From IMG/VR virus record IMGVR_UViG_3300032088_000119, positions 1 to 20,380 of that record: DNA of 20,380 bases, one strand, 5' to 3'. The notes beneath the pieces are model-generated. The model searched no databases. It had not been told where the DNA came from and worked only from the letters and a program-made list of their open reading frames with translations. Both the position numbers and the translations under genes were made by a program. This document shows, in pieces, positions 1-8,093 of the stretch. The DNA is from a virus. Position 1 is the stretch's first letter. Every line of letters begins with the position of its first letter.

Positions 1-3000
1 CTTCTGCTCTATATTTTGCTCCAGTAAAGGCCGGCTTAAAGTTTTCTGCTCCACCGGTTCCTGATTCGCCCCTCATATAGCCAAGCTCTCCTGCGCCTCC
101 TTGAGACTTAGCTAAATCTACTGTGTTTCCTCTGGAGCCTATCGATATACCCTTTGGAGTACCTCCTCCTGCTGCGCTTGAACTGCCTCCTTGATATTGT
201 GATGAAGCAATAGTTGATAAAGTTTTTGCACCCATTGCAACTACAAGGCCTGCAAGCATTCCACCTACAATCACGTTTGCGGGAGGGGGTAAGAAAGCTG
301 CAGAGCTATATGCTTCAAGAGCACCTGTTGCAGTAGCAATCACAGTTTGTGCCATTTTCATTTTCTTTTGTTGCTCAAATGCCTTACGTGCTGCTGCGTC
401 TTTCTTCTTCTCTAGTCCTTTAATTTTTTCTACAGAAGCTGCTGATTTTCCATCTCTTTTCTGCTCTGCGGCGATCTCACCATCAATTGCTTTAATTCTT
501 GCATCGGAAGATGCTTTCTGCATACTACCTACCATGGAAAGCACAGAACCAACAACAGCTAAGCCTGCGGATACTTTGTCTGCGGCACTTGATCCTGCAG
601 CGCCAAACTCCATCATAGCTATATTTAGATTGCCTATACCTTCCATGGTAGCGCCCATGAGCTCGCCTTCGGGTCCGATCTTTCTAAAGTCTTCTGCGAT
701 AGCAAACATTTGTTCTGAAAGTTCTGCTCGTGAAGCAGCAGTATGAGCCTCGTTAGCTGATTTTAAAGCATTTGCTGCCGCTATTCCCTCTGCCGATGCC
801 TTCTCTGTGTCAGTTACAAATTTATCTGCTTCGTCTTGCAGCTTCTGTATATTCTCTAATCGTGCTGTGCTTTGAACCTGATTTCGTGCTCCTGTAGCTA
901 CAGTAGCGGATCCAGTTGCTCCTTCGAACTTGTCGATACTAGCCATTCTTTTATCAAAAATAGCTTTTGCTATATCCAGTCTTTCTTTTTCAATTTCTAA
1001 TAGCTTTTTGGCTTTTGCTAGTTTATCTGCTTCTGTCTCACCAGTTATTTTTCCTAACTCAAGTTGTAGATCTACAAGCCTTTCTCGCCTTGACTCTTGT
1101 TGTAAAGAGAAAGCAAGTTCAGTATCCCCAAAAGCTTCTGCTCGTGAAGCTCGAAGATCTAAAAAGTCTAATTCTACCTGTCTTGACTCTCTTCGTGCTT
1201 GCTCTACTAAAGCATTTTCTCTATCTGTATCTGCTTGTTCTCTTTCTCCAAACTCTGCTGTTACAACATTTGTTGCTGCGGTTCTAGCAGAACTAATTAA
1301 TCCCTGAGCGGCCGTTATAGAGGCTATTGCATTAGCGTGATCGTCTTCGCTAATCTTGTTTTCAATCTTTAATCGATTAAGTTTTGCTTCTTCTAATGCG
1401 AACTGATTTTTTAATAAGTCAAACTCAATTCTTACTGCTTCTTTTGCAGCTTTTTCTTGTCTGCTTCTTAAAGATTCGCCTTTATCATTTAATTTAGTTT
1501 CTTCTGCAACTCTTTGTCTATGTAACGCAAGCTCATCTGCAGCACTCGAGCCAACTCCTTGAGTTGCTCGGAGATTGTCTCGTGTTCGTTTCGCTTGAGC
1601 AGTTTTAATATCAAGAATCTTTTGTTCAGATGCAAGAATTTTATTTGTAAATCCAAGAGATTGCTTTTGTTGGTTTAAGTTGGCTTTTTCAATTAAAAAG
1701 CTATCTTCACTTGTAGCGTTAATTTTTTCTTTGACAGTATCTATTTGTTCTTGTACTTTTTTAACTGCCTCTGCATTCTCATTATTTCCATTTTCGAGAA
1801 GAGTTGTTTTCTTCAAAGATTCTAAACGTTTTTTCTCGCTTTCTAAACTCTGTTTTGCAAAACTAAGTTCAGTTGCTTTTAATGCGCCATTGTTTGCTGA
1901 AAGCCTGCTCAGCTCTTTTGCAATGCCCGACTGCCGCTTACTCTGCTCTTTTAGTGTTATTTGAGTATCAAGCTGTTTTTGATATTCTTTTCTAATACGC
2001 GCTATCTTAGAGCCCAACGGTATCATTATTCCATCTTGAATTCCTAGAGCGGCATTCATATTATCTATCATTTTTACATCAGCATCACTTACTATAAACC
2101 CTTGTCCTGGGTTTTCTAATCCTGCTGCTGCTGTATACGCTGAGTTAATAGAATTTTCTATAGCTGTAAATGCATCTATGTACTCTGCTCCATGTCCTTT
2201 TTGTTTTGCAGCATTTCTGGACATCAGTGTGCCCAGCTCTACAATACTGCCATTTACTGCTTGAACTTCTGCATTTAATTTTACAGTAGGATCTGCATTA
2301 AACATCTCTTGCAAAACATTGGCATCAATACTATCGTCTCCTATATCTTTAATTGCCTGATTCAATCGGTCAATTTCTACTTTGTACTTCTTTGCTCCTC
2401 CAGCTAAAGACATTCGAACTACTTGTTCTGCAAGCATTTTCTTTGCTACCTCGGCGCTCACTTGGCTACCTTTTTCTACCGCGGTATTATAGACACTAGT
2501 CGCATTTCTAAGGCCCATTGTTGCTGAGATATATTGTCGAGAATTTTTTCCATGCAGTCTCAGCATTTTATCTCTTTTTTCTTCTGCTTCTATTTGGTTT
2601 TCTCTTAATTTTGTGAGTCTTTCTATATCTTCTTGCTTTTGAGCATTAATTACTTTATTGACCCCAGAAGCTACTTGTTGCATTAAACCTGCACGCACCT
2701 TAAGTATTGCATTATATTTCTCTTCTTCTGTAGTTAAAGTTTTTATTTGCTCTGTTAACTGCATAGTAATTTCGCCAGTTACTTTTAAAGATTCACTTAC
2801 TTCATCAGCAGCTTTTGCTGCTTTTCCTTTATCAAAGAGCTTACCTATTAGAGGGGCAAGAAGGCTTACAGCAAATAAAATCTGTCCGACAATAGGGATC
2901 ATATTTAAAAGAGCAGACCCCATTAACGTTGCGGCACCTGCAGCAGCTCGAGCACTTACAGTAAATGCCTTGATGCTAAATCCAAGCTTTCCAAAGTTTT

Positions 3001-4444
3001 TTCCTACCTGCTTTATTTGAAGTCCTGAATATCGAGCAGCCACAGAGAGCTTCTTGAAAGCTCCGTCTGCTTTATCCATTTCTTTAAGACCTCTGCCAGT
3101 AAGACCTGTTACAGCAGCCTGTCTTTTTGCTCCTGCACCCGCAGCACCTGTAGTATACTTCTGCTTTTCTGCATCTCGAAGTCCTTCCATGGCAAGTCTT
3201 TGTTGTACTATTGCTTCAGTTTCTGCCTTGTAGCGAGCGAGCGCCTCCCCACTATACTTTACGTTTTGCTTATTTCTTTGAGTCTCTGATATTTTTAGTG
3301 CAGTAATAGACTTTTTTAAATCTCCTGCGGCTACTTTTCCAGACTTAAATGCGCCCTCCAGTCCTTGTACAGACTTAGGAGAAAGAGAAAAATCTAAATT
3401 CTTAACAACTGTTTGTGCCGCTTTATACTTTTCAGAAATAACCTTCGTAGCTTTATTCGCCATAACCGCAGCTTCTGCTGCTATTTGTTTTTGTTTTGTA
3501 ATTAGTTCCCCGAGAGCAGGAGTTATCTGCTTAATAATTGTAGAGCCAAACATTAGCATCGCAGCTAATAGGCCACCCGGACTTTCAGCAAGAAAAGTAA
3601 CTAGAGGTTCGATTGCGGAACCTAGCCCTTGCATAATCGTCTTCGTTAGATCGGCAAAAGATGCGGAAAGTTTATCATAGGGGTTTGCATCTACGGAGTT
3701 GGCTACTAAATCAAACTTTTTACGTCCTTGTTCAATAGTTGCATTAAGGAAAGCCTGTTGCTTTTCAAATCTAGTTAAAGAAGTTACTGTTTTTCCTAGC
3801 TCATCGGCATAGGCTTGGGACGCTTCATCGAGACGAACAAGAATACCTAATTCATCAAGAATTTCTGGTTCTAGTTTTGCTGTACCTTTTACAAGTCGAG
3901 TAAGTGCATCTCCCATATCCCTTCCAAGAGCTAAAGAGGCACCCTTAGCAACTCTTGTTAGATCTTCAAGCTGACCTACGGAAAATCCTGCACTCATTGC
4001 AAGTGCGGTCGATTCCATAGCTTGTTGCATAGATACTGCAGCACCTGTGATCTCTCGTATCTCGGATGCTACATAAGGAAGATTTTGTCCAGCTGCAAAA
4101 CCAACTCGTTTTAGGCCTTCTTCAAGTTGTTGCACTGCAGCAGCTCGCTGTAGAGCGCCAAATGCAGCTGTAATTGCGAATACGTTAGCAGCTAAAGTGG
4201 CATAGGCAGGAACAAGTCCAGAGCCAATAGTCTGTGCTTGTTTAGAAAAACTTTTAGTAGTATTCGCACCTAACTGCGCAGTACCTTTTTCAAGTTTATT
4301 ATAGTTGTTTCTCTTTTTACTTAAACCGTCAGTACTTTTGCCAAGCTTATCGGTTTCTTTCGCTGCTTTTTTTGCATTCTTTGCAACGACGTCAAGAGAA
4401 CCATCATCCCCTACTTTAATAGTTAATTTAACTTGATTCGCCAC
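1..4444 (-). CDS. Tape measure protein, partial (C-terminus beyond window)
   Basis: Sets tail length and probably helps DNA pass the host envelope during ejection. One open frame runs from a GTG at 4444 off the left edge (at least 1,481 codons); I checked the frame near positions 20, 350, 1010, 2090 and 3040 and it stays open. The N-terminal part (about residues 60-250) has the Ala-rich helical character of phage tail tape measure domains. Long charged coiled-coil stretches fill roughly 3.0-0.8 kb. Hydrophobic segments lie near 3560-3620 (SPGGLLAAMLMFG), 2830-2940 (IPIVGQILFAVSLLAPLIG) and 240-300 (ANVIVGGMLAGLVVAMG). The GTG overlaps the TAG of the preceding chaperone gene by one base (TAGTG), which suggests translational coupling; its own Shine-Dalgarno is weak. 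At about 1.5 angstrom per residue this predicts a tail of at least 0.2 micrometre (family rule, inferred here). Confidence 0.9.
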   Translation of the reverse strand, partial: MANQVKLTIKVGDDGSLDVVAKNAKKAAKETDKLGKSTDGLSKKRNNYNKLEKGTAQLGANTTKSFSKQAQTIGSGLVPAYATLAANVFAITAAFGALQRAAAVQQLEEGLKRVGFAAGQNLPYVASEIREITGAAVSMQQAMESTALAMSAGFSVGQLEDLTRVAKGASLALGRDMGDALTRLVKGTAKLEPEILDELGILVRLDEASQAYADELGKTVTSLTRFEKQQAFLNATIEQGRKKFDLVANSVDANPYDKLSASFADLTKTIMQGLGSAIEPLVTFLAESPGGLLAAMLMFGSTIIKQITPALGELITKQKQIAAEAAVMANKATKVISEKYKAAQTVVKNLDFSLSPKSVQGLEGAFKSGKVAAGDLKKSITALKISETQRNKQNVKYSGEALARYKAETEAIVQQRLAMEGLRDAEKQKYTTGAAGAGAKRQAAVTGLTGRGLKEMDKADGAFKKLSVAARYSGLQIKQVGKNFGKLGFSIKAFTVSARAAAGAATLMGSALLNMIPIVGQILFAVSLLAPLIGKLFDKGKAAKAADEVSESLKVTGEITMQLTEQIKTLTTEEEKYNAILKVRAGLMQQVASGVNKVINAQKQEDIERLTKLRENQIEAEEKRDKMLRLHGKNSRQYISATMGLRNATSVYNTAVEKGSQVSAEVAKKMLAEQVVRMSLAGGAKKYKVEIDRLNQAIKDIGDDSIDANVLQEMFNADPTVKLNAEVQAVNGSIVELGTLMSRNAAKQKGHGAEYIDAFTAIENSINSAYTAAAGLENPGQGFIVSDADVKMIDNMNAALGIQDGIMIPLGSKIARIRKEYQKQLDTQITLKEQSKRQSGIAKELSRLSANNGALKATELSFAKQSLESEKKRLESLKKTTLLENGNNENAEAVKKVQEQIDTVKEKINATSEDSFLIEKANLNQQKQSLGFTNKILASEQKILDIKTAQAKRTRDNLRATQGVGSSAADELALHRQRVAEETKLNDKGESLRSRQEKAAKEAVRIEFDLLKNQFALEEAKLNRLKIENKISEDDHANAIASITAAQGLISSARTAATNVVTAEFGEREQADTDRENALVEQARRESRQVELDFLDLRASRAEAFGDTELAFSLQQESRRERLVDLQLELGKITGETEADKLAKAKKLLEIEKERLDIAKAIFDKRMASIDKFEGATGSATVATGARNQVQSTARLENIQKLQDEADKFVTDTEKASAEGIAAANALKSANEAHTAASRAELSEQMFAIAEDFRKIGPEGELMGATMEGIGNLNIAMMEFGAAGSSAADKVSAGLAVVGSVLSMVGSMQKASSDARIKAIDGEIAAEQKRDGKSAASVEKIKGLEKKKDAAARKAFEQQKKMKMAQTVIATATGALEAYSSAAFLPPPANVIVGGMLAGLVVAMGAKTLSTIASSQYQGGSSSAAGGGTPKGISIGSRGNTVDLAKSQGGAGELGYMRGESGTGGAENFKPAFTGAKYRAE

Positions 4445-4830
4445 TATTTCTTTCTCTTTAGCTTATCGTGCTCCCTCTTTAGTTGCTCTTGGGACTTTTT
4501 GATAGCTCTTGAATCCAAAAACTGTAGTATTTCTAAAAAATACTCTGGATCTTGAATCTCATAAATTTTCATATAGGTTGAAAGATTTGTATAATCTTTT
4601 CCTACAAATCCAATATCAGGGTATACTCTATCTCCTAAACTATTGAACGTATTCATTGCATATACCATTATATCTGGTAAGTCCTCCCAATCGGGAGGTA
4701 TTTCTGAATCTTTTGGCTCTTGTTCTAGCTGTTCCATCATCGTGAAGTATTTATCACGAGTCATGCCAGTATCAAGATTTCTGAACATCCTTTCCAGCCT
4801 TTCTAGAGCTAGTCTTTTTTCCGTCTCCAC
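4444..4830 (-). CDS. Tail assembly chaperone, T-like frame (probably made by frameshift from the G-like gene)
   Basis: A 128-codon frame lying between the G-like gene and the tape measure, the position of gpT in lambda-type tail modules. It overlaps the G-like frame by 59 bases. Its only early start is a GTG at 4830 with a poor ribosome site, and the frame is closed upstream by a TAG at 4840-4842. It is therefore more likely read as a C-terminal extension of the G-like protein than on its own. The shared stretch contains an A6 run on the minus strand. The T-like frame is +1 relative to the G-like frame, so a +1 or -2 slip is needed; the fusion would be about 259-260 residues. The protein is acidic, then ends in a Lys-rich helix (KREHDKLKRKK). 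The role is assigned from position and frame arrangement, not from sequence recognition. Confidence 0.65.
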   Translation of the reverse strand: METEKRLALERLERMFRNLDTGMTRDKYFTMMEQLEQEPKDSEIPPDWEDLPDIMVYAMNTFNSLGDRVYPDIGFVGKDYTNLSTYMKIYEIQDPEYFLEILQFLDSRAIKKSQEQLKREHDKLKRKK

Positions 4831-5224
4831 GAAAATTCTCTAAATCAAAGACTACCTCGTTGAGCCAAGTATCAAATTCAGTGGAATTAGTTACAAGAAT
4901 CTCTGCGTTATCTTCAGAGAATTCTACTTCGGCATCGGGCTCTTGACCATCAGTATTAATGAGGATCAGGGTCTCTAGATGCTCAATAGTTAGTCCAGAC
5001 CATCCTTTAAGAGTTGCTTTTGCAAATTCTTTAACGAACTTTTCTTCGTCTAAGTTTTCCATAATCTGTCGAGATTTACGATCAAACTTACTTGATGTAC
5101 ATCTCTTTCTTAGGCCGGTAAGTTCTTTTCTTGATAGATTTGCGACCTCTACTTTAAAGCCGTCTAGTCCTGGAAAATCCATCCACACAGACTTACTATC
5201 GACCATTAATTTTTTTAGTTCCAT
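4772..5224 (-). CDS. Tail assembly chaperone, G-like
   Basis: A 150-aa acidic, mostly helical protein lying directly after the tail-tube-like gene and before the tape measure. That is the canonical slot for the gpG chaperone, which in lambda-like phages coats the tape measure before tube assembly. The ATG at 5224 is preceded by a perfect AGGAGG seven bases upstream, and this site overlaps the stop of the previous gene. The C-terminal tail (residues 130-150) is rich in Lys, Ser and Gly and carries the codons GGA AAA AAG, the probable slip site into the next frame. The similarity is in length, charge, order and overlap; I did not recognise a diagnostic motif. Confidence in the tail-chaperone role is moderate. 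Confidence 0.65.
   Translation of the reverse strand: MELKKLMVDSKSVWMDFPGLDGFKVEVANLSRKELTGLRKRCTSSKFDRKSRQIMENLDEEKFVKEFAKATLKGWSGLTIEHLETLILINTDGQEPDAEVEFSEDNAEILVTNSTEFDTWLNEVVFDLENFRGDGKKTSSRKAGKDVQKS
4815..4822 (-). promoter_or_regulatory. Candidate programmed frameshift site (GGAAAAAA run) in the G/T-like overlap
   Basis: On the minus strand the zero-frame codons are GGA AAA AAG ACT. The downstream frame reads GAA AAA AGA CTA. A -1 slip at the A AAA AAG heptamer would hit TAG two codons later (GAC TAG), so it cannot give the long product. A +1 or -2 slip on the six A residues enters the T-like frame. Shifted G/GT fusions are established for lambda (-1) and for Mu-type tails (-2); that this site is used is my inference from the frame geometry. 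Confidence 0.55.
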
Positions 5225-5236
5225 TTATTGACCTCC

Positions 5237-6127
5237 TCAGTCAGTTGTATAATTAAGTTTTGTTGCTAAATTGGGAACGTTTTCTGTCATTCTCCAATCA
5301 TAATTTTGAGTATATACTGTACCAGCGCCTACTCGATTAGTAAAACTACAGGTTGCTGGACCCATTTTAAAACCTCTAAAACTAGAAGTAGCAAAGTTCC
5401 CATGTCCTGCTTGAATTGTCAGACTTGCGTCTGTGTCCCACTGTTGTGTATTTGCTACACTTGAATCAGTGAGATATTGAGTAATCGAACCGGCAAGTAT
5501 TCTCTTGGAGAGCGTAAAGGTGCTAGGATACATTGTGTTTCCCGCATTAGTGACTGTAAGGGCGTTATTAACAGTGGTATATGGAGTCCAAGAAATTTCA
5601 TTCTGTAACTCAATAGACACGCTTACTACACCGTCTAGTGTACTCCCATTTAAGGTTACACCTAGTTTGGGAATAACGTATGACATTGTAGCACTTCTAT
5701 TTTGAAGTGAGCCTGTTAATGTCGCTCCTCTCGTCAGTTGTGACGCTTCTCCTTGAACTTGTATACTCAGGGGTCGAGATTTCTCAATTCCGAAACTCCC
5801 ATTTGTCATTACAGCGGTTTCAAGTTTAAACGTATCTACTGGCGTTTTTATAAATAGATCAAAAGAAGCATAGTCTAATAATCTATCTCTTACAACTGTA
5901 AAATCAGCTTCAGTAATAGCTGACACAGTGAAAGAAAAGTTTGCTGCGTTGGCTTTAGTAATATTACTCGCTTCAAATACATTATTCTGAGCGTGTAAAG
6001 TTCTAACCGGATAACTTTCTTCACTAAACGTTTGACTAAAAGAAATGTCTTGTACGTCTAATCTGTATCTAAGTCCTCCAGTTACTATAAATACTTGTGC
6101 TTCTCTTTTAAAATTATAGCTTGGCAT
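5237..6127 (-). CDS. Second tail-tube-like / minor tail structural protein
   Basis: A 296-aa protein rich in Ser, Thr, Asn and Val, predicted mostly beta, with no signal peptide. It lies after its own promoter and before the tail chaperones, the usual place of the major tail tube protein, yet another tube-like gene (6272-7579) sits immediately upstream. Its N-terminal QDISFSQTFSEES is reminiscent of LDGFSFSQATNSSE in that upstream protein, which hints at paralogy. An upstream in-frame GTG at 6160 would add 11 basic residues. I prefer the ATG at 6127, because the residues before it (AASLKRKNK) look like untranslated leader and the sigma70 promoter lies just upstream. It may be the main tube subunit, a minor tube variant or a tail-tip decoration. 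Confidence 0.6.
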   Translation of the reverse strand: MPSYNFKREAQVFIVTGGLRYRLDVQDISFSQTFSEESYPVRTLHAQNNVFEASNITKANAANFSFTVSAITEADFTVVRDRLLDYASFDLFIKTPVDTFKLETAVMTNGSFGIEKSRPLSIQVQGEASQLTRGATLTGSLQNRSATMSYVIPKLGVTLNGSTLDGVVSVSIELQNEISWTPYTTVNNALTVTNAGNTMYPSTFTLSKRILAGSITQYLTDSSVANTQQWDTDASLTIQAGHGNFATSSFRGFKMGPATCSFTNRVGAGTVYTQNYDWRMTENVPNLATKLNYTTD

Positions 6128-6174
6128 TTTGTTTTTTCTCTTAAGAGAGGCAGCTCTCACTTTTACTAATGTAT

Positions 6175-6203
6175 AGTATAGTTCACAGGAGAAGAAAAGT
6201 CAA
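6175..6203 (-). promoter_or_regulatory. Sigma70-type promoter P3 (TTGACT-N17-TATACT)
   Basis: Reading the minus strand, the -35 box TTGACT (6198-6203) and the -10 box TATACT (6175-6180) are 17 bases apart. Upstream (6204-6221) lies ACCTGTTAAAAATAATTC, nearly the same as the element in front of the two other promoters of this window. It sits between a strong terminator and the 296-aa tail gene, so it would restart transcription for the chaperones and tape measure. Confidence 0.85.
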
Positions 6204-6226
6204 GAATTATTTTTAACAGGTATAAG

Positions 6227-6250
6227 AAAAAGGGGCCGAAGCCCCTTTTT
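6227..6250 (-). terminator. Rho-independent terminator with UUCG loop after the tail tube gene
   Basis: The minus strand reads AAAAAGGGGC, TTCG, GCCCCTTTTT, then CTTATACC. It is a 10-bp stem closed by a UUCG tetraloop and followed by a T tract. It lies about 20 bases after the TAA of the 435-aa gene. The stem is symmetric and could also work in the other direction, but no genes are known on the plus strand here. Confidence 0.9.
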
Positions 6251-6271
6251 GCAAACTCATTTATATCTAGC

Positions 6272-7579
6272 TTAGGAAGCGTGATAAGTAAGTGAGATTT
6301 CGTTCTTCTCATCAATTGTTGAAGGAAGTGCCATAAAGTTCGACTCAAGAGAAATAACATCCTCAATAGAGTGAGTAGGTACTTCAATGTGACAAGTAGG
6401 CATTGATACCTCTAGTCGTGGAGTACCACTTGCACCACCGATCTTGAAAGTAAGAGCGAAAGAGTTAGTAACTACGTTAGTAATACTACGCAAATCATTA
6501 AAGAAGTCTGCAGAAGCATTAACAGTTCCGGTATCCTCTGTTAGATAACAGGTGAATGAGCCAGAAACTGCACGAGTACCTGTAACGTGACCGATAGGCA
6601 CGTTTACAATACCGAGTTCTTCTGGAGTAATGTAACTAATATTGTTAGAAACTGTAATGTTTCCTCCAGTAAGAGTTACACTATAACTTGCTTGCAGCTC
6701 ATCAGTACCATCAGAATCGGGGTCCTGGGTTGTAGGGGTAATGGTTAACTGAGTTAGTCGGTTACGAATAAAGTTATCAGTATCTGTAGTACCCTCATTA
6801 ATATAAGGACTTGCTGCCTCATTACCATTAGTAACATTAGTCATTACATACAAACGAGATCCGTCATTACTGTCTAACCACACATCCCCAATGGCCATAG
6901 TACCACCATCTGCTGTAGTATCTGTATGAATAGGCAAAGAATTATCTTGGTGAGTACTTCCTGTGAAGTCTACAACTTCTGAAGAGCTACCCGACCAGCC
7001 GATAGTAGCAATACCATCAATATCAAAATCAAGAGATGCTTCGTTTACAGTAACATCCTTAAGTTTCATAACTTTACGGTTTGCATCACCCAGTACAAAA
7101 TACACATTTGCTGTACCAAGAGTAGAGCTGTTTGATGCTGCAAAGCTAAATGAAGCACTGTTTGTAGCTGGAGTATTTACTGCTACAGGACCGCTTCCTG
7201 CATCGTCAAAGTCAAAATCACTACCAGAATAGTTTTTTGCCCCTGCCATCAAAGCCCATAACAGTTCTTCTACTGCGTGAACTTGAGTAGCATCGTCTGC
7301 TCGTCCTGCATTTGCAGCACTATAAGTAGTGCCTCCTGCTGCTTTAAATGGTCTTACATATGTTGAGAAAGACCACTCACCTGGAGCCAAAGAGTCATTA
7401 AATGCTCTTCGTCCACGCCGTGATACACCTGCGGAAGATTCCATTTCTGCCAACGTAATCTCACTTGAGTTAGTAGCCTGAGAGAAACTGAATCCGTCCA
7501 AAACAGGTACTTCCCATACATAACCATCAAACTCGATGTACATTTTCGAGTCGCGACTAAAATATAGTTGTTGTGCCAT
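6272..7579 (-). CDS. Major tail tube protein (probable)
   Basis: A 435-aa structural protein of long beta-rich stretches full of Ser, Thr, Asn, Gly and Asp. The N-terminal segment (residues 1-45: MAQQLYFSRDSKMYIEF, then a DGFSFSQATNSSEITLAEM run) resembles the start of siphovirus tube proteins. The middle (about 120-290) is a low-complexity Asp/Ser/Thr/Asn region that may be an inserted or surface-exposed domain. The end (about 365-435) returns to tube-like strands. It is longer than a typical tube protein. The ATG at 7579 has a good AGGAGA site nine bases upstream. It follows the tail terminator gene, as in HK97- and lambda-like tail modules, and is closed by a strong terminator, consistent with high-level expression. 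It is not a sheath as far as I can see. Confidence 0.75.
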   Translation of the reverse strand: MAQQLYFSRDSKMYIEFDGYVWEVPVLDGFSFSQATNSSEITLAEMESSAGVSRRGRRAFNDSLAPGEWSFSTYVRPFKAAGGTTYSAANAGRADDATQVHAVEELLWALMAGAKNYSGSDFDFDDAGSGPVAVNTPATNSASFSFAASNSSTLGTANVYFVLGDANRKVMKLKDVTVNEASLDFDIDGIATIGWSGSSSEVVDFTGSTHQDNSLPIHTDTTADGGTMAIGDVWLDSNDGSRLYVMTNVTNGNEAASPYINEGTTDTDNFIRNRLTQLTITPTTQDPDSDGTDELQASYSVTLTGGNITVSNNISYITPEELGIVNVPIGHVTGTRAVSGSFTCYLTEDTGTVNASADFFNDLRSITNVVTNSFALTFKIGGASGTPRLEVSMPTCHIEVPTHSIEDVISLESNFMALPSTIDEKNEISLTYHAS

Positions 7580-7640
7580 AGTTTTCTCCTATGTTCCTTG
7601 AAAAGACTTGGACGTGAACGTTTGTTCGTGCCAGAATTTT

Positions 7641-8093
7641 CTAATAACGAACCTCAACTAAAATTTCTCCAACTCCGAGAGGTTCTAATACACCTTCATC
7701 AGTATCTATACTAACTACAGTGATTTGTTGTACATTGAACAGATTATTTTGAGGATCCGAATATTGTAGATTCGAGTTTTCTTCAATTACTGTTTCAACA
7801 TCTTCCATTAAGGCGTTAAGTGCATTTTGAGCATTTTCTTCATTTACGTAACAACGAATTGTTATGGATAGAAAACGATCTTTGTACCCTCCACCTTGAT
7901 ATTCTCTTGTTTCACTTCCTGCATTTAAGTGTATAGCAGGAAACTCTTCTACTTCATCCCAAAACTTTAGAAAGGGATGAACATTGTTAGCCACATCTTG
8001 GAGCATTGCACCAGAGCCGTCAATGGTTTTTAATACTTCTACTAGAGCGTCTAAAATATTCGCACGCCTAGATGTGTATGTTCTTGCTACCAT
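7641..8093 (-). CDS. Tail terminator / tail completion protein (gpU-like)
   Basis: A 150-aa protein with an N-terminal helix (RRANILDALVEVLKTI), then alternating strands and a second helix (NAQNALNALMEDVETVI), ending in VGEILVEVRY. This layout fits lambda gpU-type tail terminator proteins, which cap the tail tube and join it to the head. The position, between the large connector and the tail tube gene, agrees. The start ATG overlaps the TAA of the previous gene by one base (TAATG), with AGGAG upstream. The assignment rests on fold impression, size and order. Confidence 0.7.
   Translation of the reverse strand: MVARTYTSRRANILDALVEVLKTIDGSGAMLQDVANNVHPFLKFWDEVEEFPAIHLNAGSETREYQGGGYKDRFLSITIRCYVNEENAQNALNALMEDVETVIEENSNLQYSDPQNNLFNVQQITVVSIDTDEGVLEPLGVGEILVEVRY

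Noticed and set aside
930-1307. Plus-strand open frames opposite the tape measure (also 967-1287, 1680-1964, 2658-3020)
   Set aside because: They are antisense to a continuous 4.4-kb coding frame, are Ser/Leu/Phe-rich as expected from complementing Lys/Glu/Ala codons, and have no ribosome sites or operon context.
4815-4821. Canonical -1 slip at A AAA AAG
   Set aside because: The -1 frame reads GAC TAG right after the heptamer, so it cannot produce the T-like extension; +1 or -2 is needed instead.
6166-6387. Minus-strand 73-codon frame starting with a Leu-rich hydrophobic stretch
   Set aside because: It runs through the end of the tail tube gene, the terminator and the promoter in another frame; no good ribosome site, and its hydrophobicity comes from the frame shift.
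7590-7635. Small inverted repeat (CGAAC ... GTTC) in the gap before the tail tube gene
   Set aside because: The stem is only about four to five pairs with no T tract; not enough for a terminator or riboswitch call, and no promoter boxes are visible.
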